A DNA stretch of 64,000 nt from Sulfolobus sp. S-194 (GTDB lineage: Archaea; Thermoproteota; Thermoprotei_A; Sulfolobales; Sulfolobaceae): positions 2,630,945 to 2,694,944 of the forward strand of contig NZ_CP035730.1 in the NCBI RefSeq assembly GCF_012222305.1, read 5' to 3'. Below are positions 51,328-60,648 of this stretch, in pieces. The notes beneath the pieces were generated by a model. It made no database searches, had not been told where the DNA came from, and was given only the letters and a program-made list of their open reading frames with translations. Each line of letters starts with the position of its first letter. Position 1 is the stretch's first letter. Both the position numbers and the translations under genes were made by a program.

Positions 51328-52127
51328 ATTGAAAGAGGAAAGTTACTATTTTCGCTACTCAAAGTTGAAAAGACTTTTTTATTTTATTGCCTATAAGTAA
51401 GTTATATTTTCTATTTTCAAATTTATTAGTAAAATTAGTTTTTTAAGTGTTATTTTTATATATATTATGATCTTAACTCTCCAATTAGCGTTTATCGGAA
51501 AATCTTTACAGTTTTAGGGCAAACCTTAAAAACTTTTTAAAAATTAACCAAAATAAAATATAAATGTGGAAATAGCACAAGCAACAACGCAAACTACAAA
51601 ACTTGATTTTTGTCTTAAACTCTGCTTTCTCACCCCTTTCCTTGAGTATTTGAGTAACTTTTTGTGGTACATAGGGTGTTATTGTTAGTATGTATGATTC
51701 GTTTGTCTATAGGTCTTTTATTGCAATTATTAGTAGTTGTATTGCTGATTCGTTGACAAGCTTGAGAAAATACACACACTAGCAAAACTAGTATTGAGTG
51801 GAATAATTTGTGAGACAGCAACAGAAATAGTGTCGTCATTTGTATATAATTTCATTAATTTAGGCTAATCTCTATAAAAAGAAGATGCTAAGATAAAGTT
51901 ATTGTACGCCATTTTTAATATAGAAATATAAATAGTCCACACTTCAAAATATAGTGCAAAACCACCCGGTATAGCTAATAGTAGATGATACACATGACCA
52001 CAAACAGGGGCTACTTAAATTATTCTTCCTTTGATTACTTTTATTATACAATAAAAGAGAAAGGTAGAGAATATTAGTTGGATTATTTATTAATTTAAAA
52101 ATTAATAAATAAAAAAGAATCTATTTC
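51328..52127. other. 800-bp spacer between the inverted sulfocyanin genes
   Basis: Both edges are T-rich terminator-like tracts (tttttattttatt at about 51378-51390; on the minus strand, cttttttattta near 52108-52119). In between is no intact gene. A decayed frame at about 51678-51868 and an open but start-less minus-strand stretch are the only coding traces. Homologous recombination between the repeats could invert this spacer, but as it holds no gene ends the two genes would be unchanged. Confidence 0.6.
51678..51868 (+). pseudogene. Decayed reading frame in the spacer
   Basis: In one frame 51678-51780 encodes VIVSMYDSFVYRSFIAIISS and a little more. In another frame 51761-51868 continues LEKIHTLAKLVLSGIICETA, then TEIVSSFVYNFINLG and a stop. 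The two pieces overlap, as expected if a frameshift broke one helical, partly hydrophobic protein. No start or parent gene is recognised; an old insertion-sequence or membrane-protein fragment is possible. Confidence 0.3.
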
Positions 52128-52657
52128 TTATGTTGTTGCATATGGTATTGTTATTGAGGATGATACTATTATTACTCCCCACATTCCCGCTACTGCATGT
52201 CCTGCTATTCCACAGCAGAACCAATAGTATCCTGGTTGTAGTGTTATTGATCCACTAGCTGACTGTCCGCTTATTAATCCATTTGCGGTGTAGGAGCTTG
52301 GTGTTGTTCCTACGTATAATAATATTTTTCCATCATTTCCTACATCTGAGCTATTTGGTGTTGCTGTGTCATTTTGTACTATCAAAAGGTTATGTGGTAG
52401 ACCACTTTGTTCATTGGTGAAATACACAATTACAGTCCAACCAGCTGGTATGTATACGTGTAGTTTTCCAAAAGAAGTTCCATTAAAATTGAAAGTGTTA
52501 CCAGTAGATAATGCAGCTAAATATAAGAATACAGTATGATTGCTAGCGTCATAAGGTAAGGCAATAGCACCAGGAGGTAATGATGAAGTTGATGTTGTTG
52601 TAGTTGATGTTGTAGTGGTAGTGGTAGTAGAAGTAGAAATGCTAGTTGTAGAAGTTA
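52128..52657. repeat. 530-bp inverted repeat, right arm (sulfocyanin domain)
   Basis: Exact reverse complement of 50798-51327. The divergence begins within the linker at 52658 and after the stop at 52127, so the repeat matches a functional unit and not a mobile element; no target duplication or transposase is seen. Confidence 0.92.
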
Positions 52658-52784
52658 GTATTATTGCTGCATGTGACTTAGGTAATGGGTAAGTTACCAT
52701 AGCGAAATTGTATGCAATAAATCCTGCCATGATTGCTGTGCCAGCGAAAATTATAATTAGCAATGCTACTCCTAGCTTATTCAT
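52128..52784 (-). CDS. soxE: Sulfocyanin-like blue copper protein, copy 2
   Basis: The copper domain and linker are the same as in copy 1, residue for residue, with His in LPHNLL and Cys-His-Met in the [14 protein letters not shown] loop. The N-terminus is different: [21 protein letters not shown] plus a short YPLPKSHAA stalk. ATG 52784 is preferred over TTG 52802, because a TATA-like cttttaaaa at 52803-52811 lies 24 bp upstream. Two anchors on one domain suggest placement in different complexes or different promoters. It faces away from the terminal oxidase genes. Confidence 0.85.
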   Translation of the reverse strand: MNKLGVALLIIIFAGTAIMAGFIAYNFAMVTYPLPKSHAAIILTSTTSISTSTTTTTTTSTTTTSTSSLPPGAIALPYDASNHTVFLYLAALSTGNTFNFNGTSFGKLHVYIPAGWTVIVYFTNEQSGLPHNLLIVQNDTATPNSSDVGNDGKILLYVGTTPSSYTANGLISGQSASGSITLQPGYYWFCCGIAGHAVAGMWGVIIVSSSITIPYATT

Positions 52785-52802
52785 AGCTATCTCAATTCTC
52801 AA

Positions 52803-52811
52803 CTTTTAAAA
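52803..52811 (-). promoter_or_regulatory. TATA-like promoter of sulfocyanin copy 2
   Basis: The minus-strand ttttaaaag, extended by T and A, is centred about 23 bp before ATG 52784 but only 5 bp before TTG 52802, so it favours the shorter protein. Confidence 0.45.
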
Positions 52812-52963
52812 AGTAGTATTTATTTTTATCTATTTTTTCCAAAAGCTCAATTAAGTTTTTATTTTCATATATATTGGTTTGGTTTTTTATTAAAATATAA
52901 GATTTATGAAGAAAAAGTAGTAAAATTTATAAATTATTATTCATTTTAATTAGTTGATAGGCT

Positions 52964-53110
52964 ATGTTATTCGTAATGGCTTCAACTGTTGCACCTCCAT
53001 CTAGTATTCCTTTCGAAGATGCGTTTGGTTTTCTACTTGCTGGTCTAGCTATAATTGCCGGTATAGTCTTTTATTTATTGATAAGGAAAAAGATAGTAAA
53101 TATTTTTTGA
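52964..53110 (+). CDS. 48-residue membrane subunit beside the oxidase
   Basis: ATG at 52964 opens a frame that ends TGA at 53110. It encodes a short polar start (MASTVAPPSSIPFEDAF), one membrane helix (about 22-42) and a basic RKKIVNIF end. Small one-helix proteins are common accessory subunits of Sulfolobales terminal oxidases, such as DoxE or SoxI-type proteins. It lies 133 bp before the CuA subunit. Function is inferred from size and place. Confidence 0.6.
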   Translation: MLFVMASTVAPPSSIPFEDAFGFLLAGLAIIAGIVFYLLIRKKIVNIF

Positions 53111-53243
53111 GCTGACTATAGTTTGTTTCTTTTTTTATATTTTTAGTTAAATGAATTATATTATTTAAAAGTAATATCATTCAATATCATTTATACTAAG
53201 AAAAACTTTTAAACCAATATATGTATTTAAATCTTGAAGTAAG

Positions 53244-53783
53244 ATGAGTGAACATAAAAGAGATTGGGAGAAGATTTGGTTTATAGTAATGTTAGTATTG
53301 GTTGCTGCTTTTACTGGTTATAGCTATTTTAGCGTTATAACTGGTTCTGCTGCAACTTATAGATATGGTTTACCATTAGGGAGTGGTGTTCCTAAACCAT
53401 TGCCTAACGGGACCATAGTAATTTATATGTTAGGTGTACAATGGGCCTGGGAGCCTATTAATGCTACCGAAATAGTCTATTTGCCTAACGGGACCATGGA
53501 GAATATTAGTGTAACTTCTTCAGTAATTACTTATGTTAACGGTATTGCAACTATTAAGGTCGATCCTGGACAGCCAATATTATTAGTTCTCTTTAGTAAT
53601 AATGTGATGCACGCTTTCTATCTTAGGCTACCTCATGGTCCACAGAATTGGAATATTGTACCCGGTGTTAACAGTTATGCTTTCTTTTATGCCCCAATGA
53701 CTCCTGGTAATTATACTTTCCATTGTGCGGAATATTGTGGCATTGGTCATTCTTACATGTATGGCTATTTATGGGTGATGTAA
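53244..53783 (+). CDS. Heme-copper oxidase subunit II with CuA site
   Basis: One N-terminal membrane helix (about 12-30) anchors a cupredoxin domain outside. The CuA ligands are all present: His123 in NVMHAFYL, and Cys161, Glu163, Cys165, His169 and Met172 in [14 protein letters not shown] short version (179 residues) like that of ba3-type oxidases. It receives electrons from a soluble carrier; with no cytochrome c in these organisms, the neighbouring sulfocyanins are the obvious donors. One base separates it from subunit I. A 17-bp direct repeat (ttgcctaacgggaccat) occurs twice inside the gene. Confidence 0.9.
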   Translation: MSEHKRDWEKIWFIVMLVLVAAFTGYSYFSVITGSAATYRYGLPLGSGVPKPLPNGTIVIYMLGVQWAWEPINATEIVYLPNGTMENISVTSSVITYVNGIATIKVDPGQPILLVLFSNNVMHAFYLRLPHGPQNWNIVPGVNSYAFFYAPMTPGNYTFHCAEYCGIGHSYMYGYLWVM

Positions 53784-53784
53784 G

Positions 53785-55359
53785 ATGGTGAAGCTATATC
53801 CTAAAACAAGTTTAGGTATGGGACTAGTATATATTTCTGGGGGAATAGCGTGGCTTATTGTAATGGGAATAGCTGCTTTATGGTTCCGAACAATTTTACT
53901 AAATCCGCATACTAACCCTACTGTTGGCTACGCTATTTCTCCGCTTTACTACTTTCTAGTTACTCTTCACGGAATGTCTGCGATGTATATAATTGTTGAA
54001 GACCTCTCTTTAGGAATATTTGCTTATGCGCTACATAAGAGTGGAATGTCTGTAGTTCATTTCAGAACACTTGCTATCTTGTTCTGGGTTTTAAATCTAG
54101 CCCCTATAATAACTTTTGCTGGGGGTCCAATAACTGGTTGGTATATGTATCCTCCTTTAGCCTTGCAGACTCAATCATGGCTTAACTATCATTCAAGTGC
54201 ATTAATAGGGATGGCATATTTCTTCCTATTTTTAAATTCATTAGCTGCCATATTAGCCTCATTGGTAATGTTTGTTGATGCTATAAAGACAAGACCAAAG
54301 GAAGCCAAAATACCAATTTTTGCTGCTTATGCTATGATGTTTGCTGGTGCATTAATCTTCTTAACAGAACCAGCATTAGCTGCGGGAGAATTATGGTACA
54401 CATTATATTTCTGGGCTAATGTTCCAGTTAATCCATTAACGTGGGTAGTTTTATTCTGGTTCTTTGGTCATCCGGTAGTTTATTATGTACCATTTACAGT
54501 ATTTGGAGGTTTGTACGCATTAATTCCACAGTATGCTAGAAGACCTTTATATAGTGAAAGATGGGCTAGATGGAATATAATTCTATTGTTTACTTTTAGT
54601 ATGTTAGCTTGGGTTCATCACTTGCAAACGTTTCCATTACCAGTGTATATAAGAGCATTTATTACACCAACTACGCTGATTCTAGCTGCTGGATCCGGAT
54701 TAACCGTACTTAATTTAGCTTTGACGATATTTTACAGTCCTACTGGATATAACTATAAGGATCCAGTAGGTTTTGCGGCCCTAATAGCATATATAGGTTT
54801 TATACTAGCGGGGCTACAAGCGTTGATTCTTCCACTAAACATAACTAATGTGATTGTTCACAATACTTATTATGTAGTTGGGCATTTCCATTTAATGATT
54901 TGGACAATAATTCTAGTTGGAAGCATAGCAATAGTTCTTGATATGCTAAGGAATCAGATGGGTGCTAAATTAGACTTCTCTTCGTTAGGTAGAGGGTTCT
55001 TGTTTGCAGGATTATCTATGTGGACTGTTGGTGCATTTTTGACTGGCTATACAATGAGTTATGCTGGCTATTTAGGTTTAATAAGGAGATGGGATGCATA
55101 TCCAGTTAAATTCTTACCATTTATGGATATTATGAGTTATGGTGCTATGATTATGGGATTGAGTTTTGTGTTTATTGCACTACCAATTGTGTTAACAATG
55201 ATTAGAGTGGGAATTCCAATATTCTGGACTCCTACTAGTGGTGTTATAACTTCTCCAGGCATAACAATGAATACACAACCACCTAGTTCTGGAACTCCTT
55301 CAATTACTAAAGAAGTAAGTGCAAATGCTGATAATAATAATGTAACAAAGTTAAAATAA
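53785..55359 (+). CDS. Heme-copper oxidase subunit I (B-type-like)
   Basis: The catalytic subunit reduces O2 to water and pumps protons. CuB and heme ligands are visible: His229 and Tyr233 in GHPVVYY (the His-Tyr crosslink), His278-His279 in WVHHLQT, and His367 and His369 in VGHFHLMIW. The other low-spin ligand is probably His59 in [12 protein letters not shown]. About 12-13 membrane segments; 524 residues. Its brevity, with a short CuA subunit, suggests the B (ba3) family. The Ser/Asn-rich C-terminus is outside the usual domain. Confidence 0.9.
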   Translation: MVKLYPKTSLGMGLVYISGGIAWLIVMGIAALWFRTILLNPHTNPTVGYAISPLYYFLVTLHGMSAMYIIVEDLSLGIFAYALHKSGMSVVHFRTLAILFWVLNLAPIITFAGGPITGWYMYPPLALQTQSWLNYHSSALIGMAYFFLFLNSLAAILASLVMFVDAIKTRPKEAKIPIFAAYAMMFAGALIFLTEPALAAGELWYTLYFWANVPVNPLTWVVLFWFFGHPVVYYVPFTVFGGLYALIPQYARRPLYSERWARWNIILLFTFSMLAWVHHLQTFPLPVYIRAFITPTTLILAAGSGLTVLNLALTIFYSPTGYNYKDPVGFAALIAYIGFILAGLQALILPLNITNVIVHNTYYVVGHFHLMIWTIILVGSIAIVLDMLRNQMGAKLDFSSLGRGFLFAGLSMWTVGAFLTGYTMSYAGYLGLIRRWDAYPVKFLPFMDIMSYGAMIMGLSFVFIALPIVLTMIRVGIPIFWTPTSGVITSPGITMNTQPPSSGTPSITKEVSANADNNNVTKLK

Positions 55360-55427
55360 ATTGATCTTTTTTAATCTGCTTTTCTTTTAAAAGAAAATTT
55401 TTAAATCCTCTAACTCAAATATTTTTT

Positions 55428-55988
55428 ATGATAAAGTATACTGGTATGAGAAACTGGAAAGACTTGATACTTCCTGCAGTATTTGTTTTGGCTTTTGTTA
55501 ACCCATATGTTGAGCTTTTACAATATTACAATCCATTAGTTTATATGTTAGATCATTATGCATTATATGCTTCTGGTGTACTAGTGGGTTATAAATTCTT
55601 TAAAGGTTCTATAATATCATTTATTCTCGGTATTATTCCAGCTGGATTCTGGCATATTCCATTATTTTTCGCGTTAGGAGCAGCTTTTCCATTATATAGG
55701 GGTTTATCAGAAGTAACACTATTTTTAGGCGGTATTCTTGCGGGTTCTTATATTCCTAAAATGTCATTGACATTTAAGATAGGTACACTAGGAATCTATA
55801 TGTTTGCAGATTCTTTACTTAGTATATTCTTTGTTTTAGGTTATCCTCAGTATTCTAATGTGGACTTTAAGTTCTTATCATGGGGTAGTGGTATACTTCC
55901 ATTTGTAGGTGTTGAGATGTTTATTGTTATGAATATTGTACTGGTTTATTCGCTTTATAAACTATTAAAAAATATTTCCCTTTTTTAA
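55428..55988 (+). CDS. DUF1404-like membrane protein
   Basis: The 186-residue protein has about six membrane segments and a conserved-looking [11 protein letters not shown] loop (about 75-85). Size and position after oxidase genes match DUF1404, a family known mainly from Sulfolobales and some haloarchaea and of unknown role. A His at the membrane edge might bind heme or metal. It starts 68 bp after subunit I. The family call is from memory of pattern and is not certain. Confidence 0.5.
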   Translation: MIKYTGMRNWKDLILPAVFVLAFVNPYVELLQYYNPLVYMLDHYALYASGVLVGYKFFKGSIISFILGIIPAGFWHIPLFFALGAAFPLYRGLSEVTLFLGGILAGSYIPKMSLTFKIGTLGIYMFADSLLSIFFVLGYPQYSNVDFKFLSWGSGILPFVGVEMFIVMNIVLVYSLYKLLKNISLF

Positions 55989-56165
55989 AAGTTGATATAC
56001 TCTTTTTTTGATCTATGAAGTAGGTAGTAGCTATCGTAAATGATTAAGCGTAAAAATTATATTAGACTATATTTCAATTTAGGTTTTGTATAGTTCGATT
56101 TATAAGCTTCTAATTGACATAAATATTGATTCGATTTTAGGTAAATAAATTCCGATTTCAGTATA
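55989..56165. other. Intergenic region, no gene seen
   Basis: A T-rich tract (tactctttttttgatc near 55999-56014) probably ends the oxidase transcript. The rest is A/T-rich without repeats or open frames of note. Confidence 0.4.
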
Positions 56166-56537
56166 TTAGTCTTCTCCTTTTATTCTTTCTAATATAGCAA
56201 GGAAACTTGAATATATTATTTCTTTTATACTAACTTCCCTTATTTCTGGCGAATCTAAACTATCATGGATATTCGAAATTAGAATTCTTATATTCGCTTT
56301 TTTAAGTATCATATATGAAGGATAACACAATGATCCGTGCGGTGCTATAACTTTATCTGCTTTCAACTTTACACATTCTTTAGCTACAGATGGTCTTTTT
56401 GCACTTGAATAAAGGGCCGGATTTTCTTCTTTATAAATTATTTCTTTAGTGTTTTCATCTAAAAGTATTAAATATTTAGCTTTTGAAAACTCTTCCAACG
56501 TTTTTAGATCTTCTAGTACAGTTGTGCACGTAATCAT
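56166..56537 (-). CDS. Small protein, possibly NifX-like fold
   Basis: The 123-residue protein has an alternating strand-helix pattern and a segment KRPSVAKECVKLKADKVIAP followed by HGSLCYPSYMILKKANIRIL. This recalls the NifX/NifB C-terminal (dinitrogenase cofactor-binding) fold, where a chain of strands and a helix ends in a Gly/Ser loop. Three Cys are present. The start overlaps the stop of the gene upstream by ATGA, so the two form a unit. No function can be given. Confidence 0.5.
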   Translation of the reverse strand: MITCTTVLEDLKTLEEFSKAKYLILLDENTKEIIYKEENPALYSSAKRPSVAKECVKLKADKVIAPHGSLCYPSYMILKKANIRILISNIHDSLDSPEIREVSIKEIIYSSFLAILERIKGED

Positions 56538-57619
56538 TTTTCACAAGACTCCTTTAGTCTTCTATTTCCAGTTATTATAATAACTTCATGCTCCTTATCT
56601 AGGTTTTTAAGTAATTGTATAATTTTGTCGATTTCTTCCTCTACTAAATACTCCTCTGGGTATTCTATCACTATAAGAGCTTTTCCTTTAATTGTGGAGA
56701 GCTCTGCATCTATCAAGGCTAAAGACTTCACTGAAGGGGGAGCTTTATATATACTTTCATTACCCCAATATAATACTCCATTTTCGTTTTTAACGTCAGC
56801 TGAAAATATGGATTTAAAGTTCTTTATTCCTTCTTTCACTCTTTGTATTGCAAAGACACATTTATCTGAGAACAGTTGGACAATTTCCTCATTAGATAGT
56901 GCCGATTCAGACGCATTAAGTAACAACGCTCTGTTACTCGGTATATAAATAAAGTCTCTTATTCCAGTTTTTATCTCAAACTCTTCTTTTTCTCTTAACA
57001 ATACGGGTTCTATCATGCTTTCTATTAAGTTCTCCCCTATTTCATCTAACTGTGATTGTGAAATTAAGGACTTTTGATTTACTTCCCTAGCGGTTACTTG
57101 AAGAAGTTTATTTATTTCTTCTTCATTCACGTTCTTAGAAACTCCCTTATTTTCGATTTTGAGAGAGAGATCAAGAGTTGCTGTAAGTTTTTTATTTTCA
57201 ATTTTTAGTTTTGCTTTTAATTCAAAGTTCTTAATTCCCGTAAGCTGAAAAAGATCAATAGTTACGCTAGATTCTATATTTTCATTAAAATCGGTTTGTG
57301 TCTCTATTTTTATAGGCTGTCGTAATGATAACTCGTTATTCTTCCATGATAATGGTAGCGAGGTATTTACTTTGTTAACAAGAGATGGTAAAGCGTAATT
57401 TGGATTAATCATTCTAAAGTTAAGTTCTCTCATAATGGAGGATAGTTCAAAAATGGTGAAGTAAAGGTTTCTAAGTTTTTCTGCGTTTTCCCTCTGTAAT
57501 TTGAAATTTAAATCAAATGCCAACTTCTTTTTGTAGTTAGAAAATCCAATAGGGTCTAATATGTAATACTGTTTAATTTCGTCTGTTAAGTCCTTATATC
57601 CATAAATAACTCTGCACAT
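56534..57619 (-). CDS. Protein of unknown function with degenerate ATPase look
   Basis: The 361-residue soluble protein is helical at the N-terminus (about 1-75), strand-rich in the middle (about 95-160) and alternating at the end. FIYIPSNRALLL (about 220-231) and KALIVIEYPEEYL (about 313-325), followed by VIIITG, resemble the sensor and Walker B parts of OLD/AAA-type ATPases. However, no Walker A GxxGxGK(S/T) loop is found. It may be a derived, non-hydrolysing relative or something else. It is coupled to the 123-residue protein downstream. Confidence 0.5.
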   Translation of the reverse strand: MCRVIYGYKDLTDEIKQYYILDPIGFSNYKKKLAFDLNFKLQRENAEKLRNLYFTIFELSSIMRELNFRMINPNYALPSLVNKVNTSLPLSWKNNELSLRQPIKIETQTDFNENIESSVTIDLFQLTGIKNFELKAKLKIENKKLTATLDLSLKIENKGVSKNVNEEEINKLLQVTAREVNQKSLISQSQLDEIGENLIESMIEPVLLREKEEFEIKTGIRDFIYIPSNRALLLNASESALSNEEIVQLFSDKCVFAIQRVKEGIKNFKSIFSADVKNENGVLYWGNESIYKAPPSVKSLALIDAELSTIKGKALIVIEYPEEYLVEEEIDKIIQLLKNLDKEHEVIIITGNRRLKESCEK

Positions 57620-57666
57620 AATATATTAACCAGTTTCGTTGTATAAAAACTAATTTTAATAAATTT

Positions 57667-58842
57667 TTAACTGCTTGTGGTTTTCCGCTTTTCCTTTAGT
57701 AACTTATAATAAATATACCCCCCTACTGCTTGCAATATGCCACCAGTTAATTCTGGTAATGGTATCCAGGCTTCTAATAGATAGCCACTTAATCCACTAC
57801 TTAATTGTGCTATTCTAGTTGATATTCCTTGAAGGCTTGTGGCTGTTCCGTAATCCTCTTCTGATATGCCTCTAACATTTATTGCTGTCCTATTTGGTGC
57901 ACCAATTCCAGCATTTAATCCCCTTAATGCATAAAGTGCTGAAGCTAAGTAAAACCATGGCGAGAACGCAATTCCAATTAAAAGTACTCCGTTTAAAACT
58001 CTAGTTATAGACGCAATCTTGAGTGTATCAAACTTTATCCTAGTCGCTAAAAATGAACCTATAGAAGTTAATGCATAAGAGAGTGTGAAGACTAAGCCTA
58101 TTTCAAAATCATTTGCATGATAAGCTATTTTGAACCATAAGGGTAGAAGTGGTATTGCTAGTCCTATCCCAGCACCAGTTACTGTGTTGGACGCTATTAC
58201 CCTTAGAATATAATTAAAGCTAGATTTTTTCATTATCTTAGTAGTCTTTTTCGGTCTTTGAACTTCTTCTACGAAAAGTAATGAAATAACAGATACAAAT
58301 AAGAGCAAAGAAGAAATACCGAATATAAATCTATAGTCCTCTGAGGACGAAAAAGGTAAGAATTGTTTTATAGATATTAAAAGACTTCCTATAATACTTG
58401 CAGCAGAGGCGGCAGAACTAATTAGTCCTAATCTTTTTACCCTTTCTTTCTCATCCCTCCAATTAGAGGCAATTAGTGCCGAGATTCCTGGACTCCACAT
58501 TCCTCTTAATCCTCCAGAAGCTCCTCCACCTATTCCAGTAATAATCAGTAGAGGTATGATTAGCTTAACGTTAGTTACGATAACTAATAATGCGGTTCCA
58601 ATAAGGGGAAGAACATCACCAATTATTAGGCTTTTTTTATAACCTATTCTATCGCCAAGCATTCCGAGCCCAAGAGATAATGATGCATAAAATCCTACAA
58701 CACCAAAAACTATTAGCCCAATCGTTATTGGAGATAAACCTAAAAGTGAGAGATATAGCGGTATTGATAAACTTACGTAAATTAAACTAATGCTCCTCGA
58801 GACTCTAGAAATTAAAAGGAATTTAAAAGTATTATCACTCAT
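57667..58842 (-). CDS. Major facilitator superfamily transporter
   Basis: A 391-residue protein with 12 membrane segments and the MFS motif GLGMLGDRIGYKKSLIIG after TM2, and an RGMWSPGISALIA segment near TM4-5. The C-terminus is basic (KLLKEKRKTTSS). Typical of drug or sugar efflux proteins; the substrate is unknown. It lies 47 bp upstream of the two-gene unit on the same strand and might be co-expressed with it. Confidence 0.82.
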   Translation of the reverse strand: MSDNTFKFLLISRVSRSISLIYVSLSIPLYLSLLGLSPITIGLIVFGVVGFYASLSLGLGMLGDRIGYKKSLIIGDVLPLIGTALLVIVTNVKLIIPLLIITGIGGGASGGLRGMWSPGISALIASNWRDEKERVKRLGLISSAASAASIIGSLLISIKQFLPFSSSEDYRFIFGISSLLLFVSVISLLFVEEVQRPKKTTKIMKKSSFNYILRVIASNTVTGAGIGLAIPLLPLWFKIAYHANDFEIGLVFTLSYALTSIGSFLATRIKFDTLKIASITRVLNGVLLIGIAFSPWFYLASALYALRGLNAGIGAPNRTAINVRGISEEDYGTATSLQGISTRIAQLSSGLSGYLLEAWIPLPELTGGILQAVGGYIYYKLLKEKRKTTSS

Positions 58843-58997
58843 ATCTTATTACTGTTATTCTTTTTTGTCATAAAATTTCTTTTTATAAATTAGGATACAA
58901 ATGGCATAAAGCACATATTTTTAACATTATAATTTGAACTTTTAGTAATTCTTTCAAAGAAAGATTTATTTGGATCCGAACAAAACATATATATTTG

Positions 58998-60587
58998 ATG
59001 AAGAGAGAGTGGGATGTTATTTTAACTGCAGATAGAGGTTCGTTTACTGACTATGGAGGCTCTAGTGTATTAGGATACGTTGCTTGTATGCCATATAGAC
59101 TAGTACCTAGATTCTTTATGGATAGATTCTTTACACCCCCCATTAAAGTTGATAAAGACGGTGAAGCTATATATGCACCTTACGCCTTAAGAAAGGTTGA
59201 AGCGTCTCTACTCTCTCATGGTTTTAATGTTGCAGTAATTCCACCAGAGTATTTAGAGAAATCTGTAAGTGAGAAGACTAAAGTTTTGGGCTTAACTGTT
59301 CACGACCCATTTGGTTTAAATCCAGTATCATTCAAACTCTCTATGCTTTTTGGTGGAGGTCCTACATGGACCGCTAAGTTCTTTGAAGAACTTGGGGAAG
59401 AGGTCAAAAAGTTAAAGGCTAAGTATAATTTTAAGGTAATTGCTGGTGGACCCGGAGCTTGGGAATTACTTAATAAAAAACCTGAGTGGATAGATATTGT
59501 CTTTATTGGTGAAGCAGAAGTTACATTACCAGAAGTTGTAAAGAAGTTAATGGATGGTGAAGAGGTTCCTACGATTGTTAGAGGTAAAGATCCTAAGGTT
59601 GACCAAATACCTCCAATAGTTAACCCAGCAAGACTTGGAGAGGTCCAAATAACTAGGGGTTGTCCTAGAGGTTGTCAATTTTGTTCTATAACTCCGGAGA
59701 CTTTTAGATCTATGCCGCTTGATGTAATTAAGAAAGAAGTTGAGGTTAATATAAAGGGTGGATGGAATAGGGTTGAGTTTATTACTGACGATGTAATGCT
59801 TTATGGCTCTCAAAAGCTTAGGACTAATCACGACGCTATTGTTAAGCTGTTTACTGAAATTATGAATATGGGCGTTGATGGTATATGGTGGCCTCATATT
59901 TCCGCTCCAGCAGTTAGGGAAAGTCCTAAGACTGTTAAGGCTATGGCTGAGATTGCGAGGTATAGCTTTGATAGGGCTGTAGCACCTGTAGTGGGATTAG
60001 AGACTGGTAGTGTAAAGATTATGGAAAAATATATGAGGGCAAAGGCCTTTCCATGGACTCCTAAAGAATGGGCTGATGTTATAATTGATGCCACTGCTAT
60101 TATGAATGATAACTATATATTCCCTTGTTACACTATGACTATCGGTTACCCGGAAGAAACTGATGAAGATGTTCAACAGTCTATTGATCTTGTTCAGAAA
60201 ATAATTGACCATGGATTCGTAGCTTGGGTATTTCCATTACCAGTAATTCCTATGGCCACAACAAGGATAAGGGATAATCCATTTCCCTTCTTGGAAAGGT
60301 TACCTTCAAAATATTGGGATTTACTTTACATTAGCTGGAAGTATAATTTCAAAATTACTAGGCAATTAATTCCTATATTAACTAGTGGGATAAAGAACAA
60401 TGTAGTTAAAAGGATTGTGAAAATAATGATTGATAAAGTCTTTGACTCCATAGATCAAATATTTTATGAATTAAAGGAAACTAAGGGTAAAAAGTCAATG
60501 GAGTTTTCAAGTATTAACTTAAACAACACTATCGGTGTTATAAAATCTATATATTGGTTAACTAGGTTAGCTTTCAAAAATCAATAA
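58998..60587 (+). CDS. B12-binding radical SAM protein
   Basis: It has an N-terminal Rossmann-like cobalamin-binding domain (about 60-190, with VLGLTVHDPFG and KVIAGGPGAWEL). A radical SAM barrel follows, with the [4Fe-4S] motif at Cys222, Cys226 and Cys229 (TRGCPRGCQFC). GEAEVTLPEV and GLETGSVKIMEKYM are typical of the family of methylases and other B12-dependent enzymes. Size is 529 residues from ATG 58998; TTG 58995 is in frame. Product unknown. The cobalamin genes at 0.2-3.2 kb would supply the cofactor. Confidence 0.87.
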   Translation: MKREWDVILTADRGSFTDYGGSSVLGYVACMPYRLVPRFFMDRFFTPPIKVDKDGEAIYAPYALRKVEASLLSHGFNVAVIPPEYLEKSVSEKTKVLGLTVHDPFGLNPVSFKLSMLFGGGPTWTAKFFEELGEEVKKLKAKYNFKVIAGGPGAWELLNKKPEWIDIVFIGEAEVTLPEVVKKLMDGEEVPTIVRGKDPKVDQIPPIVNPARLGEVQITRGCPRGCQFCSITPETFRSMPLDVIKKEVEVNIKGGWNRVEFITDDVMLYGSQKLRTNHDAIVKLFTEIMNMGVDGIWWPHISAPAVRESPKTVKAMAEIARYSFDRAVAPVVGLETGSVKIMEKYMRAKAFPWTPKEWADVIIDATAIMNDNYIFPCYTMTIGYPEETDEDVQQSIDLVQKIIDHGFVAWVFPLPVIPMATTRIRDNPFPFLERLPSKYWDLLYISWKYNFKITRQLIPILTSGIKNNVVKRIVKIMIDKVFDSIDQIFYELKETKGKKSMEFSSINLNNTIGVIKSIYWLTRLAFKNQ

Positions 60588-60648
60588 AAGATCAAGATAT
60601 TTCTCTTTTTTCAAAAAGTTTATTAACTTACTCCCCTTCTAAATTCTA

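Noticed and set aside
51630-51839. Minus-strand open frame of 69 codons in the sulfocyanin spacer
   Set aside because: Composition is unlike a protein of this genome (Asn/Thr/Ser and Cys clusters), there is no promoter, and it lies opposite the decayed frame.
50798-52657. Phase-variable switch exchanging sulfocyanin ends
   Set aside because: Inversion between the arms would flip only the spacer after both stop codons and leave both proteins unchanged.
53400-53500. 17-bp direct repeat inside the CuA subunit gene as a mobile or regulatory element
   Set aside because: It encodes the same LPNGT loop in both places and is best seen as an internal duplication or chance codon reuse.
53244-55359. 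Iron-oxidation fox cluster or SoxM supercomplex
   Set aside because: None of the other fox genes, cytochrome b or Sox Rieske partners are near; only subunits I and II with small proteins are seen.
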